The translations under genes and the position numbers were made by a program. From assembly GCF_002964665.1 (NCBI RefSeq), contig NZ_PQBZ01000037.1, forward strand, positions 45,832-78,443: a DNA stretch of 32,612 nucleotides. The letters are read 5' to 3'. How positions within the stretch are numbered: position 1 is the stretch's first letter; every line of letters starts with the position of its first letter. This document shows positions 8,489 to 17,261 of the stretch, piece by piece. This DNA is from Pseudoalteromonas sp. T1lg23B. GTDB lineage: Bacteria > Pseudomonadota > Gammaproteobacteria > Enterobacterales > Alteromonadaceae. The notes beneath the pieces are model-generated. The model made no database searches, had not been told where the DNA came from, and saw only the letters and a program-made list of their open reading frames with translations.

Positions 8489-8513
8489 ATATGCCGCAGG
8501 GTAAGCGGCATAT
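8489..8513. terminator. Strong hairpin between the S4 gene and acnA
   Basis: The arms atatgccgc (8489-8497) and gcggcatat (8505-8513) form a perfect 9-bp stem with a 7-nt loop. On the minus strand a T6 run follows (complement of 8484-8489), giving a canonical intrinsic terminator in antisense orientation. On the plus strand the U tract is missing, so there it may be a weak or Rho-assisted terminator for the S4 gene or a structure in the acnA leader. No minus-strand gene ends here. Confidence 0.6.
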
Positions 8514-8552
8514 GCCAATCATCGCTTCAGCAAATTTTAAAGCGGAGGCAGT

Positions 8553-11291
8553 ATGCAGAATTCATTTAACACCCTGACCCAGCTGACAATCAACCAGCAA
8601 CAAATTCACCTGTACTCATTAAAGCGCTTAGGCGCAAAAGCGCGGCGACTCCCGTTTGCTTTGAAGATCCTGCTGGAAAATCTGCTGCGCCATGAAGATG
8701 GTCGTACCGTTTGTAAAGAAGATATTGAACAGCTCTTAAATTGGCAAGCCAAAGCCACGCCAGATAAAGAAATTGCTTTTACCCCCGCACGAGTAGTGAT
8801 GCAAGATTTTACCGGTGTACCCGCAATTGTCGATCTCGCGGCAATGCGAGAAGCCATGGCTAAATTAGGGGGCGACCCCAAAAGAATTAATCCGCTTTCT
8901 CCTGCTGAACTAGTGATTGATCATTCTGTTCAGGTCGATGAATACGGTACTTCTGGCGCCTTCGATTTAAACGCTAAGCTAGAATATCAACGCAATAAAG
9001 AACGCTACGAATTCTTACGCTGGGGCCAATCAGCCTTTGATAATTTGAAGGTTGTCCCCCCCGCCACAGGCATTGTGCATCAGGTAAATCTTGAATACTT
9101 AGCCCGCGTGGTATTTAAAAATGATGAGCAGGGAGAAACCATAGCTTATCCAGATACGCTGGTCGGCACAGATTCCCACACCACCATGATTAACGGTTTA
9201 GGCGTGTTGGGTTGGGGCGTAGGCGGTATAGAAGCTGAGGCCGCCATGTTGGGCCAGCCTATCAGTTTACTCATTCCACAGGTTGTTGGGTTTAAGCTGG
9301 AAGGTAAATTACCCGAAGGCACCACCGCAACTGATTTGGTACTCACCATTACACACCAATTGCGTCAGCATGGTGTAGTGGGTAAGTTCGTTGAGTTTTT
9401 TGGTGATGGGCTCGCTCAATTGCCATTAGCCGATCGTGCAACCATTGCTAACATGGCTCCTGAATATGGCGCCACGTGTGGCATATTTCCAATCGATGAG
9501 GAAACCCTCTCGTATCTGCGATTAACCAACCGTAGTGAGGAGCAACTCGCACTCATTGAAGAGTACGCCAAACATCAAGGTATGTGGAGAGAGACGGGTG
9601 ATGAGCCAGAATATAGTGATGTGCTGACGCTGGACTTAAACACGGTGGTCCCTTGCATTGCAGGTCCGACCCGACCACAAGATCGAATCAATTTGGACGA
9701 AGCAGGTAACGAGATAAAGGCACATCTCAAGGTGATGCAGGACCAACGTAACGACAGCCACCTGAGTCAAGATGAAGCACAAATCGTCGCCGAAGGTGGG
9801 CAGTCCAAAGAGCCGCTCGGTGAAGCGCAAGTATTTGGTGTTGCAGAGTTCGACTATAAGGGCCAAACCATACAGCTTGATGATGGTGCCTGCGTTATTG
9901 CTGCTATTACTAGTTGTACGAATACTTCAAACCCTAGTGTAATTCTAGCCGCAGCCTTGGTTGCAAAAAAAGCCCATGAGCTGGGTATCAAACCTAAACC
10001 TTGGGTTAAAACTTCATTAGCCCCAGGCTCTAAGGTTGTGACCGACTACCTTAAGCGCGCAGATTTGCTCAAGCATTTAGATGCGTTAGGCTTTAATTTG
10101 GTTGGCTATGGCTGTACAACCTGTATTGGTAATTCTGGGCCACTCTCCAAAGAAATAAGCGATGCAATCAACCGGCATAAATTAATCGTTAGCTCCGTGC
10201 TTTCAGGGAACCGCAACTTTGAAGGACGCATTCACCAAGACGTAAGAATGAATTTCCTAGCCTCCCCTCCTTTGGTCGTGGCCTATGCCCTTGCTGGGCG
10301 CACTGACATTGATGTGTACAATGAGCCACTATGCCAAAATGCCCAAGGTGATGATATTTACTTAAGAGATATCTGGCCAAGTGTAAGCGAAGTACAACAA
10401 ATAGTTGATGAAACTGTCACCCAATCCATGTTTGCTAAGAACTACGCAGAAGTATATAGCGGCGATGATCACTGGCAGCAGATCAGCACCCAAGCCAGCG
10501 AGCTCTATCCTTGGCAAGATGACTCCACATATATTCGCCATGCGCCATTTTTTACCGATATGAGTAAAACCCCACCAGGACTCCCCCATATCAAGGGTGC
10601 GCGATGTTTAGCAAAATTAGGGGACTCGGTCACTACGGACCACATTTCTCCTGCCGGTAATATCAAAGCGCAATCTCCTGCTGGGAGCTATTTACAGCAA
10701 CAGAGTGTTAAGCCCAGTGAATTTAACTCCTATGGTTCAAGGCGAGGCAATCATGAAGTGATGATGCGCGGTACTTTTGCCAATGTACGTTTACGCAATC
10801 AGCTTGCCCCTGGCACAGAGGGAGGGGTTACCCGCTTTATACCTGATGGTAAAACCATGAGTATTTTTGACGCGGCCATGGCATATCAACAAAACGATAC
10901 GCCCTTGATTATCTTGGCAGGCAAAGAGTATGGCACCGGCTCCTCTAGAGATTGGGCGGCGAAAGGGTCGTTACTACTTGGTGTCAAAGCCGTTATCGCA
11001 GAAAGTTATGAACGTATACATCGCTCAAACCTGATTGGTATGGGTGTATTGCCACTTCAGTTCAAACACCCTGACAGCCATGAGTCCCTCAACTTAAGCG
11101 GCGAAGAAAGTTTCGAAGTGATGGGGTTATGTGACAACTGTGACGAAGTTAAAATCATTGCCAGCAGAGATGATGGTAAGCAGCTTGAGTTCTTGGTAGA
11201 TGTCAGAATAGACACGCCCAAAGAATGGGATTACTACCAACATGGTGGTATTTTGCAATATGTACTCAGAAATATGCTTGCAGATGCCTAA
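8553..11291 (+). CDS. acnA: Aconitate hydratase AcnA
   Basis: A 912-aa aconitase of the AcnA/IRP1 type, interconverting citrate and isocitrate in the TCA cycle. The three [4Fe-4S] ligands are visible: Cys455 in SCTNTS, and Cys521 and Cys524 in GCTTCIG. The substrate loop SSRDWAAKG in the C-terminal swivel domain is intact, as is the DSHTTMINGLGVLGWGVGG region. The length is slightly above E. coli AcnA (891 aa). A strong ribosome-binding site (GGAGG) lies 6 nt before the ATG. Family members can also bind mRNA when the cluster is lost. Confidence 0.97.
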   Translation: MQNSFNTLTQLTINQQQIHLYSLKRLGAKARRLPFALKILLENLLRHEDGRTVCKEDIEQLLNWQAKATPDKEIAFTPARVVMQDFTGVPAIVDLAAMREAMAKLGGDPKRINPLSPAELVIDHSVQVDEYGTSGAFDLNAKLEYQRNKERYEFLRWGQSAFDNLKVVPPATGIVHQVNLEYLARVVFKNDEQGETIAYPDTLVGTDSHTTMINGLGVLGWGVGGIEAEAAMLGQPISLLIPQVVGFKLEGKLPEGTTATDLVLTITHQLRQHGVVGKFVEFFGDGLAQLPLADRATIANMAPEYGATCGIFPIDEETLSYLRLTNRSEEQLALIEEYAKHQGMWRETGDEPEYSDVLTLDLNTVVPCIAGPTRPQDRINLDEAGNEIKAHLKVMQDQRNDSHLSQDEAQIVAEGGQSKEPLGEAQVFGVAEFDYKGQTIQLDDGACVIAAITSCTNTSNPSVILAAALVAKKAHELGIKPKPWVKTSLAPGSKVVTDYLKRADLLKHLDALGFNLVGYGCTTCIGNSGPLSKEISDAINRHKLIVSSVLSGNRNFEGRIHQDVRMNFLASPPLVVAYALAGRTDIDVYNEPLCQNAQGDDIYLRDIWPSVSEVQQIVDETVTQSMFAKNYAEVYSGDDHWQQISTQASELYPWQDDSTYIRHAPFFTDMSKTPPGLPHIKGARCLAKLGDSVTTDHISPAGNIKAQSPAGSYLQQQSVKPSEFNSYGSRRGNHEVMMRGTFANVRLRNQLAPGTEGGVTRFIPDGKTMSIFDAAMAYQQNDTPLIILAGKEYGTGSSRDWAAKGSLLLGVKAVIAESYERIHRSNLIGMGVLPLQFKHPDSHESLNLSGEESFEVMGLCDNCDEVKIIASRDDGKQLEFLVDVRIDTPKEWDYYQHGGILQYVLRNMLADA

Positions 11292-11297
11292 CCTATC

Positions 11298-11325
11298 GTT
11301 GCGATGGCAGCTGTGCTGTCGCAAC
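11298..11325 (+). terminator. Putative terminator hairpin of acnA
   Basis: Starting 6 nt after the acnA stop, gttgcga (11298-11304) pairs with tcgcaac (11319-11325), and an inner cagc/gctg stem closes a 3-nt loop with a small bulge. Only a weak T-rich stretch follows, so termination may be partial or Rho-dependent. Confidence 0.5.
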
Positions 11326-11398
11326 TTCATCTAAAACCGGTGACTTAAAGCTTTATATTCAATACACTGGGCAGCCTTGAGAACTGAAAAGGAACCCT

Positions 11399-11851
11399 AT
11401 GTCTATCTGGTATCGCCCTATTACCTTATCACTTTGCCAACAGCTCGATGAGGGTATCCATGGTAAAGGCTCCTTGATGAAAACCTTAGACATCAAAATA
11501 ACCGAAATCGGTGACGACTACCTCGTTGCCACAATGCCAGCCACACCTCATCATCACAATCCAATTGGTATGGTTCATGGAGGGGCAAATGTCGCGTTAG
11601 CAGAGACCGTGGCCAGCTATGCTGCCAATTTTGCTGTGGACTTTGAGCACTATTACTGTGTCGGCCAAGAGATCAATGCAAATCACCTAAAAGCATCCAG
11701 AAATGGCCTACTAACTGCGATAGCCAAGCCGCTACACCTCGGTAAACGAACCTCGGTATGGGAAGTAAAAATTACCAATGCTAAGGGTGAGTTATGCTGC
11801 GTCAGCCGAATGACGGCTGCTATTGTTGCTCGTCCTCGTGCAAATACTTAG
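11399..11851 (+). CDS. Hotdog-fold acyl-CoA thioesterase (YdiI/MenI-like)
   Basis: A 150-aa single hotdog domain. The motif VHGGANVALAET at 59-70 carries the catalytic glutamate (E69) that matches the active-site Glu of E. coli YdiI. The N-terminal IWYRPITL, the EINANHLK segment and KPLHLGKR also match. YdiI/MenI hydrolyses 1,4-dihydroxy-2-naphthoyl-CoA in menaquinone synthesis and other acyl-CoAs; with no men genes in view the physiological substrate is uncertain. An AAGGA site precedes the ATG. The 3' end overlaps the convergent binding-protein gene by 32 bp. Confidence 0.88.
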   Translation: MSIWYRPITLSLCQQLDEGIHGKGSLMKTLDIKITEIGDDYLVATMPATPHHHNPIGMVHGGANVALAETVASYAANFAVDFEHYYCVGQEINANHLKASRNGLLTAIAKPLHLGKRTSVWEVKITNAKGELCCVSRMTAAIVARPRANT

Positions 11852-12563
11852 CGATGATTTGCTGATAACGACCGGTTTTTTTTAGTTCTGCTAAACCTAA
11901 GTTAAAGCGCTCGATGATTTCCTCTGCATGCGGGTGTGCTCGGTTCACCCCGATGTGTAATGGCCAGCTCAGTAACACCGGCATATGCGTTATCAAATCT
12001 TTCAGCTCTGGTGAGTTTTTTTGCTCATGCGTAAATGCCAAAACGTCTGCGATGGCAAAGTCTGCTCTACGTTTTTGAACCATCTCTAAGCACGCATGTA
12101 AACTGTGTACATCTATCACTTTGATCTGCTCGATACTGTCCAGCAATTCGTGATATGCATAGCCCCTAATAGCAGCAACGGTTTTATAGCGCAGGCTCTT
12201 TGCCCCACGAAAATCAGCGTGGCTATCTTTATGACTCACAACGGCTAATTCGTTGTGAAAATAAGGCTGGCTAAATAGAATAGTTTTATGACGTTGCTCA
12301 GTCCACCACAGTGCCGCTATCAAGTCTACTTTTCGCTCTTCTAGCAATATTAGCATGCGACTAAATGGCGCGGTTTGTATTTCCAGTTCAACATCTTGAG
12401 AGCCAAACGCAGCGTGCAAAATGTCACTCACCAAACCCGAGCCATCATTTTCAATATACGGTGGCCAAGGGTTATGCCCACCAACCACTTTTATCACTTG
12501 CGCCTGTGCACTGACAACACAAACTATGAACGCATACAAGGCTATCTTTAAGGATTTGGCCAT
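11820..12563 (-). CDS. Orphan periplasmic solute-binding protein (amino-acid type)
   Basis: A 247-aa secreted protein with a signal peptide (AKSLKIALYAFIVCVVSAQA). The start was set at 12563 because translation from there gives a good signal peptide; an in-frame ATG at 12578 adds five residues, and the frame stays open to 12713 without support. The mature part begins with IKVVGGHNPWPPYIE, the hallmark first strand of the SBP_bac_3 family, with GLVSDI and LEERKVDLIAALWWTEQR following. No transporter genes adjoin. Such stand-alone proteins may feed distant permeases or signalling receptors. It ends inside the thioesterase gene on the other strand. Confidence 0.84.
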   Translation of the reverse strand: MAKSLKIALYAFIVCVVSAQAQVIKVVGGHNPWPPYIENDGSGLVSDILHAAFGSQDVELEIQTAPFSRMLILLEERKVDLIAALWWTEQRHKTILFSQPYFHNELAVVSHKDSHADFRGAKSLRYKTVAAIRGYAYHELLDSIEQIKVIDVHSLHACLEMVQKRRADFAIADVLAFTHEQKNSPELKDLITHMPVLLSWPLHIGVNRAHPHAEEIIERFNLGLAELKKTGRYQQIIAKYLHEDEQQ

Positions 12564-12806
12564 ACATAATTCTGTCATACTGTTTGTAACCATTAGTTTA
12601 GCCGACACACAATAATTCGAGGGACTTTTTGGTAGACTGGTTATCGGATCCAGCTGGCGATTCAATATCCGCGCTGTAAAGCGCAAAATAATAATATGTC
12701 TAAGCATTAACATGTCTCATTCTCAGCCCTGTAAAGTCATAGAATCGTTAGTACCCAGCTCCAGCCTTTGCTACCATACCGATACTTCTTTTTCACAGAT
12801 ATGCTT

Positions 12807-13910
12807 ATGGAACAGGTAGATACTTTAGTGGTTGGTGCAGGTGTTGTTGGCCTTGCCATCGCCGCCATCCTCAGTGAACAGCAAGACACGATTGTTATTG
12901 AACAACATGCTCAGTTTGGCGAGCACACCAGTAGCCGTAACAGCGAGGTGATCCATGCTGGTATTTACTATCCTGATAATAGTTTAAAGGCGCAACTATG
13001 CGTCACAGGCAAAGCGCTACTTTACACGCACTGCGAGCGCTATCACGTACCTGCACAAAAAATAGGAAAAGTGCTTATCGCCACCAATGAGTCAGAAAAT
13101 GAAAAATTGCATGCTCTGGTAGCACAAGCTAGTAACAATGGGGTGACCGATCTACAGTTTCTCAGTACCGCAGAGTTACGAACAAAAGCGCCAGAAATAA
13201 ACGCGGCGGCTGGCGTCTGGTCACCTTCTACAGGTATCGTCGACAGCCATCAACTGATGTTGTCATACCTCAATAAGCTCTCTCAACATGGCGGCCATTA
13301 CGTTAATAACACGCAATTTATCAAAGCACACTTTGACGGCGAGCACTTTATTGTCACCCTAAAGTGTGACGAGGAAGTGTTTTATCTCAAATGTAAGACC
13401 CTGATCAATGCCGCAGGGCTCTTTGCCCAAGCGTGTGCCAGCAACATTGACGCTTTAGCTAAGCACCATATTCCACCTTTACACTATTGTAAGGGCCAAT
13501 ACTTTAGCTATCAGGGCAAGCACCCATTTAAACATTTGATCTACCCCATGCCAGAACAACATGGGCTCGGTATTCATGCCACTCTTGACTTGGCAGGCCA
13601 ACTCAAATTCGGACCTGATACTGAATTTATCGACCAGCTTGATTACACGCCCAGCGAGCATGCCAAGCCACATTTTGTAGAGGCAATTAAACGCTACTGG
13701 CCAAAACTCGACAGCACACGTTTACAACTTAGCTATTGTGGTATACGTCCTAAACTACAATTACAAGGCGCTCAAGATTTTGTGATTCAAGACCATCATC
13801 AGCACGGCATCAAAGGGCTGATCAATTTATTTGGCATTGAATCTCCCGGGCTGACAGCAAGTTTGGCCATTGCCCACAAGGTTGCTAAGCAAGTCTACGC
13901 TACACAGTAA
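12807..13910 (+). CDS. FAD-dependent oxidoreductase, L-2-hydroxyglutarate oxidase family
   Basis: A 367-aa DAO-type flavoprotein. The FAD-binding GAGVVG motif sits near the N-terminus, followed by SSRNSEVIHAGIYYP and LKAQLC, which are characteristic of the L-2-hydroxyglutarate dehydrogenase (L2HGDH/LhgO) family. Such enzymes oxidise L-2-hydroxyglutarate to 2-oxoglutarate and pass electrons to the quinone pool. The C-terminal half is more divergent from E. coli LhgO, so the exact substrate is open. Start codons at 12801 and 12807 are both possible; a further in-frame start at 12768 gives an unlikely N-terminus. Confidence 0.82.
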   Translation: MEQVDTLVVGAGVVGLAIAAILSEQQDTIVIEQHAQFGEHTSSRNSEVIHAGIYYPDNSLKAQLCVTGKALLYTHCERYHVPAQKIGKVLIATNESENEKLHALVAQASNNGVTDLQFLSTAELRTKAPEINAAAGVWSPSTGIVDSHQLMLSYLNKLSQHGGHYVNNTQFIKAHFDGEHFIVTLKCDEEVFYLKCKTLINAAGLFAQACASNIDALAKHHIPPLHYCKGQYFSYQGKHPFKHLIYPMPEQHGLGIHATLDLAGQLKFGPDTEFIDQLDYTPSEHAKPHFVEAIKRYWPKLDSTRLQLSYCGIRPKLQLQGAQDFVIQDHHQHGIKGLINLFGIESPGLTASLAIAHKVAKQVYATQ

Positions 13911-13922
13911 TGATGAGTGGTG

Positions 13923-14435
13923 CTATTGACCCTCGATGGCCTGATCGATCTTTTTAGTTCTTTCGTCCATCAGTTTTTGGATATTTTGCGCATCCAACAT
14001 CAATTGTTTTACATCACTAGGGTTAAGCGCGGAGGGGACTTTAAGTTTAGCTTCAATTTGCGCCTTTTGAGCCGCTAAGTCTTTTAATATAGCGGTGTCT
14101 TCTGCGGCCATTATGGTTACTTTGCTGGTATCTAATACATGAGTTTGGCTATGACCATTCGGATTGGGCTGATCTGAATACACCCAATTCCCATTGGCAT
14201 CTTGCCATTTGTAGATACTGCCAGAGGGCGTTTTTGTCGAAGAGCTTGCAATGTGCTTGAGCGAATTATTGAGCGTACTTTTTGCATCGTCAAAGACGTT
14301 ACTTGTTGATTCTTTTGTCTTTTGAGTTATAGAACTCAAACTCAACCAAGGTTTGCCATCCGGTCGCTTTAACACAAACAAAGAGCCAAGCCCTATGAGC
14401 ATGATCATAACCAACATATAACTAAAATACTTCAC
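13923..14435 (-). CDS. DUF4124 domain membrane-anchored protein
   Basis: A 170-aa protein starting at a GTG (14435) with a GAGG site upstream. An N-terminal hydrophobic segment (YFSYMLVMIMLIGLGSLFVL) anchors it to the inner membrane. A DUF4124 domain follows, recognisable by IYKWQDANGNWVYSDQP at about residues 79-95. The C-terminal third is rich in Lys, Gln and Asp and probably helical. DUF4124 proteins are envelope proteins of unknown function common in gammaproteobacteria. It converges with the flavoprotein gene, 12 bp between stops. Confidence 0.85.
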   Translation of the reverse strand: MKYFSYMLVMIMLIGLGSLFVLKRPDGKPWLSLSSITQKTKESTSNVFDDAKSTLNNSLKHIASSSTKTPSGSIYKWQDANGNWVYSDQPNPNGHSQTHVLDTSKVTIMAAEDTAILKDLAAQKAQIEAKLKVPSALNPSDVKQLMLDAQNIQKLMDERTKKIDQAIEGQ

Positions 14436-14635
14436 TGTACTTGCCTCAATATAACTCCACTGAAAAGTCTAACACGCTTGCTCTACCTAGGAAACGACTG
14501 ACTTAACTTCGGGCTCACAGCTGACAGCCAGTATCCACTTGCTACCCATCAACAGATTAGCAATGGCTTTATGATTACCTGAATGTCCATGCGCAGGTTT
14601 GTGCAAAGGATAACAACTGTCCGCTAGGCAATAGA

Positions 14636-14666
14636 CAATAAAAAAGCACAACCTAGGGATGTGCTT
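14636..14666 (-). terminator. Intrinsic terminator of cysJIH
   Basis: On the minus strand aagcaca and tgtgctt (14660-14666 and 14644-14650) form a 7-bp stem around a 9-nt loop, followed by a T-rich run (TTTTTATTG). It lies 25 nt past the cysH stop, ending the operon. Confidence 0.8.
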
Positions 14667-14690
14667 GTTTTCATCCATGGCTTGGAAGCG

Positions 14691-15431
14691 TTAAATACCG
14701 TCACCATCAATGTGCAAACCACACTCACGGTTTAAACCAAAGAAACGTGTTTCTTCTTCACTCATGCCTGGCTCAAGTTTACGTGTTGTATGAACATCGC
14801 CCATCGACACATAACCTTGCTCCCAAAGTGGGTGATAAGGTAAATCGTGTTTGGTTAAGTATTGATAAACATCACGGTTGTTCCACTCAATGATTGGATA
14901 CACCTTCACCGTACCACGGCTTATCTCTAAAATTTGTTTATCCGCACGACTGGATGCCTGATCACGACGCAAACCGCTAAACCAAGTACCAGCGTTGAGT
15001 TCTTTGAGTGCGCGAGTCATTGGCTCAACTTTATTCAGCGTATTGTATTGCTTAATTCCCTCTTGCCCTTGCTCCCACAACTTACCATATTTGGCCTCTT
15101 GCCAAGCAGGACTGATCGGGGCTCGATACACTTTTAAGTTTAAATTCAAGCGCTCTGTAAGGTAGTCCACAAACTGATAGGTTTCTGGAAACAAATACCC
15201 TGTGTCTGTAAGGACAACAGGGATATCAATGCGCTCCGATGTCACCAGATGTAGCATCACCGCGGCCTGAATACCAAAACTTGAAGATAAAAAAGCCGTA
15301 TCTGGTAAATGCTCCAGCGCCCATGCGACTCGCTGCTGTGGACTCATCGGCAGCAACAATTCATTGGCTTGTGCCAATAGTGCCGTTTGCGCTTCTCCAC
15401 TTACCTGTAAGAGTTGTTTATATTCACTCAT
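14691..15431 (-). CDS. cysH: Phosphoadenylyl-sulfate reductase CysH
   Basis: A 246-aa enzyme that reduces PAPS to sulfite and PAP with thioredoxin. The catalytic ECGLH motif is at the C-terminus (Cys237 counted from the chosen start). The paired cysteines that bind an iron-sulfur cluster in APS reductases are absent, so this is the PAPS-specific type. SSSFGIQ (PP-loop), [10 protein letters not shown] and [11 protein letters not shown] are all present. The ATG at 15431 has a GGGA site 6 nt upstream; the frame opens at 15455. It is the last gene of cysJIH, and PAP made here is the CysQ substrate. Confidence 0.96.
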   Translation of the reverse strand: MSEYKQLLQVSGEAQTALLAQANELLLPMSPQQRVAWALEHLPDTAFLSSSFGIQAAVMLHLVTSERIDIPVVLTDTGYLFPETYQFVDYLTERLNLNLKVYRAPISPAWQEAKYGKLWEQGQEGIKQYNTLNKVEPMTRALKELNAGTWFSGLRRDQASSRADKQILEISRGTVKVYPIIEWNNRDVYQYLTKHDLPYHPLWEQGYVSMGDVHTTRKLEPGMSEEETRFFGLNRECGLHIDGDGI

Positions 15432-15478
15432 TCTCATTCCCAGCATGGCAAGCAAATGCTTGCCAATTCACTTATTAG

Positions 15479-17197
15479 TTACGCGTGAAAGTCCGTTTTT
15501 GACACTTTCACTTCAGCCACGATGCCTTTTCGGATCACAAAATCCCCAAAGCATTCATCACTTTGACGTTCATTCACCCACTGGCCGATCAGCTCATCCA
15601 ACGCAGGCAAGTAAACATCTTCTCCTACGTTTTCTAAATACAACTTAGGTACTCGGGTACCTTCACGGTTACCGCCAAGGTAAACATTGTATTTACCTAA
15701 CCCTTTACCCACTAAGCCGATTTCCGCCAACATCGCGCGACCACAGCCATTCGGGCAGCCAACAACACGCAAAATAATGTTATCGTCGCTCACACCATGC
15801 TTATCGAGTAAACCTTCAACCTTAGTTACCAAGTCTGGTAGGTAGCGCTCGGCCTCTGCCATCGCCAATGGACATGTTGGTAATGCCACGCACGCCATTG
15901 AATTTTTGCGCTGCTCAGAATGGCCATCATTGATTAGGCCATGTTCACGTGCCAACTGCTCGATGATAGCTTTTTGATCCGCCGGTACACCTGCAATGAT
16001 CAAGTTTTGGTTTGCTGTCATACGAAAATCACCTTGGTGAATTTCTGCAATTTTACGACAGCCCGTTTTCAGCGGCTTACCTGGATAATCTAAAATACGA
16101 CCATTTTCGATAAATAGGGTTAAATGGTGCTTACCATCAATGCCTTCAACCCAACCAAAGCGATCTCCACGATGAGTGAATTCATACGGGCGACTTGCTT
16201 CAAACTCAACGCCTGCACGCTTTTCAACTTCAGCTTTGAAAGCTTCTGCGCCAAACGTATCCAAGGTATATTTGGTTTTGGCATTTTTACGATTTACACG
16301 GTTACCCCAATCACGTTGTACCGATACAACGTGTTCAGCGATTTTTAGGGTGTGCTCAAGTGGAATAAACCCAAAGTCATCGGCCTTACGCGGGTAAGTA
16401 TTCACATCACCATGCGTCATTGCCAAGCCGCCACCCACCAGCACGTTAAAGCCAACTAACCTGCCGTTATCAGCGATTGCAACAAAGTTAAGATCGTTAG
16501 CATGTACATCCACTTCATTGTTTGGCGGGATCGTAACCGTGGTTTTGAACTTACGAGGCAGATAGGTAGAGCCCAAAATGGGTTCTTCCGTGGTCTCAGT
16601 TTTTTCACCATTCAACCAAATTTCAGCGTACGCTTTGGTATGGGGTAGCAAATGTTCAGAGATCTTAGTTGCCCATTCGTATGCTTCCTGATGCAGCTGT
16701 GACTCAACTGGATTGGTAGTACACAACACATTTCGGTTTACATCTCCAGCGGTAGCAATGGAGTCAATGCCAACACTATTTAGCATTTGGTGCATTTCTT
16801 TAATGTTGGGCTTCAACACACCGTGAAATTGAAACGTTTGACGTGTTGTTAAACGAATGCTGCCATACATAGACTTTTCTTCAGCAAACTTGTCAATTGC
16901 TAGCCATTGACTGGGCTTAATGATGCCACCAGGCATACGAGCACGTAACATTACATTGTGTAACGGCTCTAGCTTTTGTTTAGCACGTTCCGGACGAATA
17001 TCTCGGTCATCTTGCTGATACATACCGTGAAAGCGGATCAGCTGGAAATTGTCCGCTGTAAAACCACCTGTTAGTTGGTCTTGAAGATCGGCTTCAATGG
17101 TGCCACGCAAATAGTTGCTCTGTGTTTTCAGGCGTTCGTTATCAGCAAACTTTGCATTTGGGTCTAGTTTGCTATTTGGTTTGTATTCGGTGCTCAT
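15479..17197 (-). CDS. cysI: Sulfite reductase hemoprotein beta subunit CysI
   Basis: A 572-aa sirohaem and [4Fe-4S] subunit that reduces sulfite to sulfide with six electrons from CysJ. The cluster ligands are Cys436 and Cys442 (ACVALPTC) and Cys481 and Cys485 (GCPNGCGR), two residues offset from E. coli CysI. The substrate-binding arginine and lysine region of the sirohaem pocket ([12 protein letters not shown]) is intact. An AGGA site precedes the ATG, and 64 bp separate it from cysJ. Confidence 0.97.
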   Translation of the reverse strand: MSTEYKPNSKLDPNAKFADNERLKTQSNYLRGTIEADLQDQLTGGFTADNFQLIRFHGMYQQDDRDIRPERAKQKLEPLHNVMLRARMPGGIIKPSQWLAIDKFAEEKSMYGSIRLTTRQTFQFHGVLKPNIKEMHQMLNSVGIDSIATAGDVNRNVLCTTNPVESQLHQEAYEWATKISEHLLPHTKAYAEIWLNGEKTETTEEPILGSTYLPRKFKTTVTIPPNNEVDVHANDLNFVAIADNGRLVGFNVLVGGGLAMTHGDVNTYPRKADDFGFIPLEHTLKIAEHVVSVQRDWGNRVNRKNAKTKYTLDTFGAEAFKAEVEKRAGVEFEASRPYEFTHRGDRFGWVEGIDGKHHLTLFIENGRILDYPGKPLKTGCRKIAEIHQGDFRMTANQNLIIAGVPADQKAIIEQLAREHGLINDGHSEQRKNSMACVALPTCPLAMAEAERYLPDLVTKVEGLLDKHGVSDDNIILRVVGCPNGCGRAMLAEIGLVGKGLGKYNVYLGGNREGTRVPKLYLENVGEDVYLPALDELIGQWVNERQSDECFGDFVIRKGIVAEVKVSKTDFHA

Positions 17198-17261
17198 GGC
17201 TTATCCTAAAAATTCTACTGTGACGGTCAGTGTTGTGTACTTCAATGCTTCAGACAGCCGG

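Noticed and set aside
12564..12713. Upstream extension of the binding protein at 11820-12563
   Set aside because: It would bury the signal peptide, and no ribosome-binding site supports it.
14487..14678. 63-aa cysteine-containing open frame downstream of cysH
   Set aside because: It overlaps the cysJIH terminator hairpin, has no ribosome-binding site and no protein-like features.
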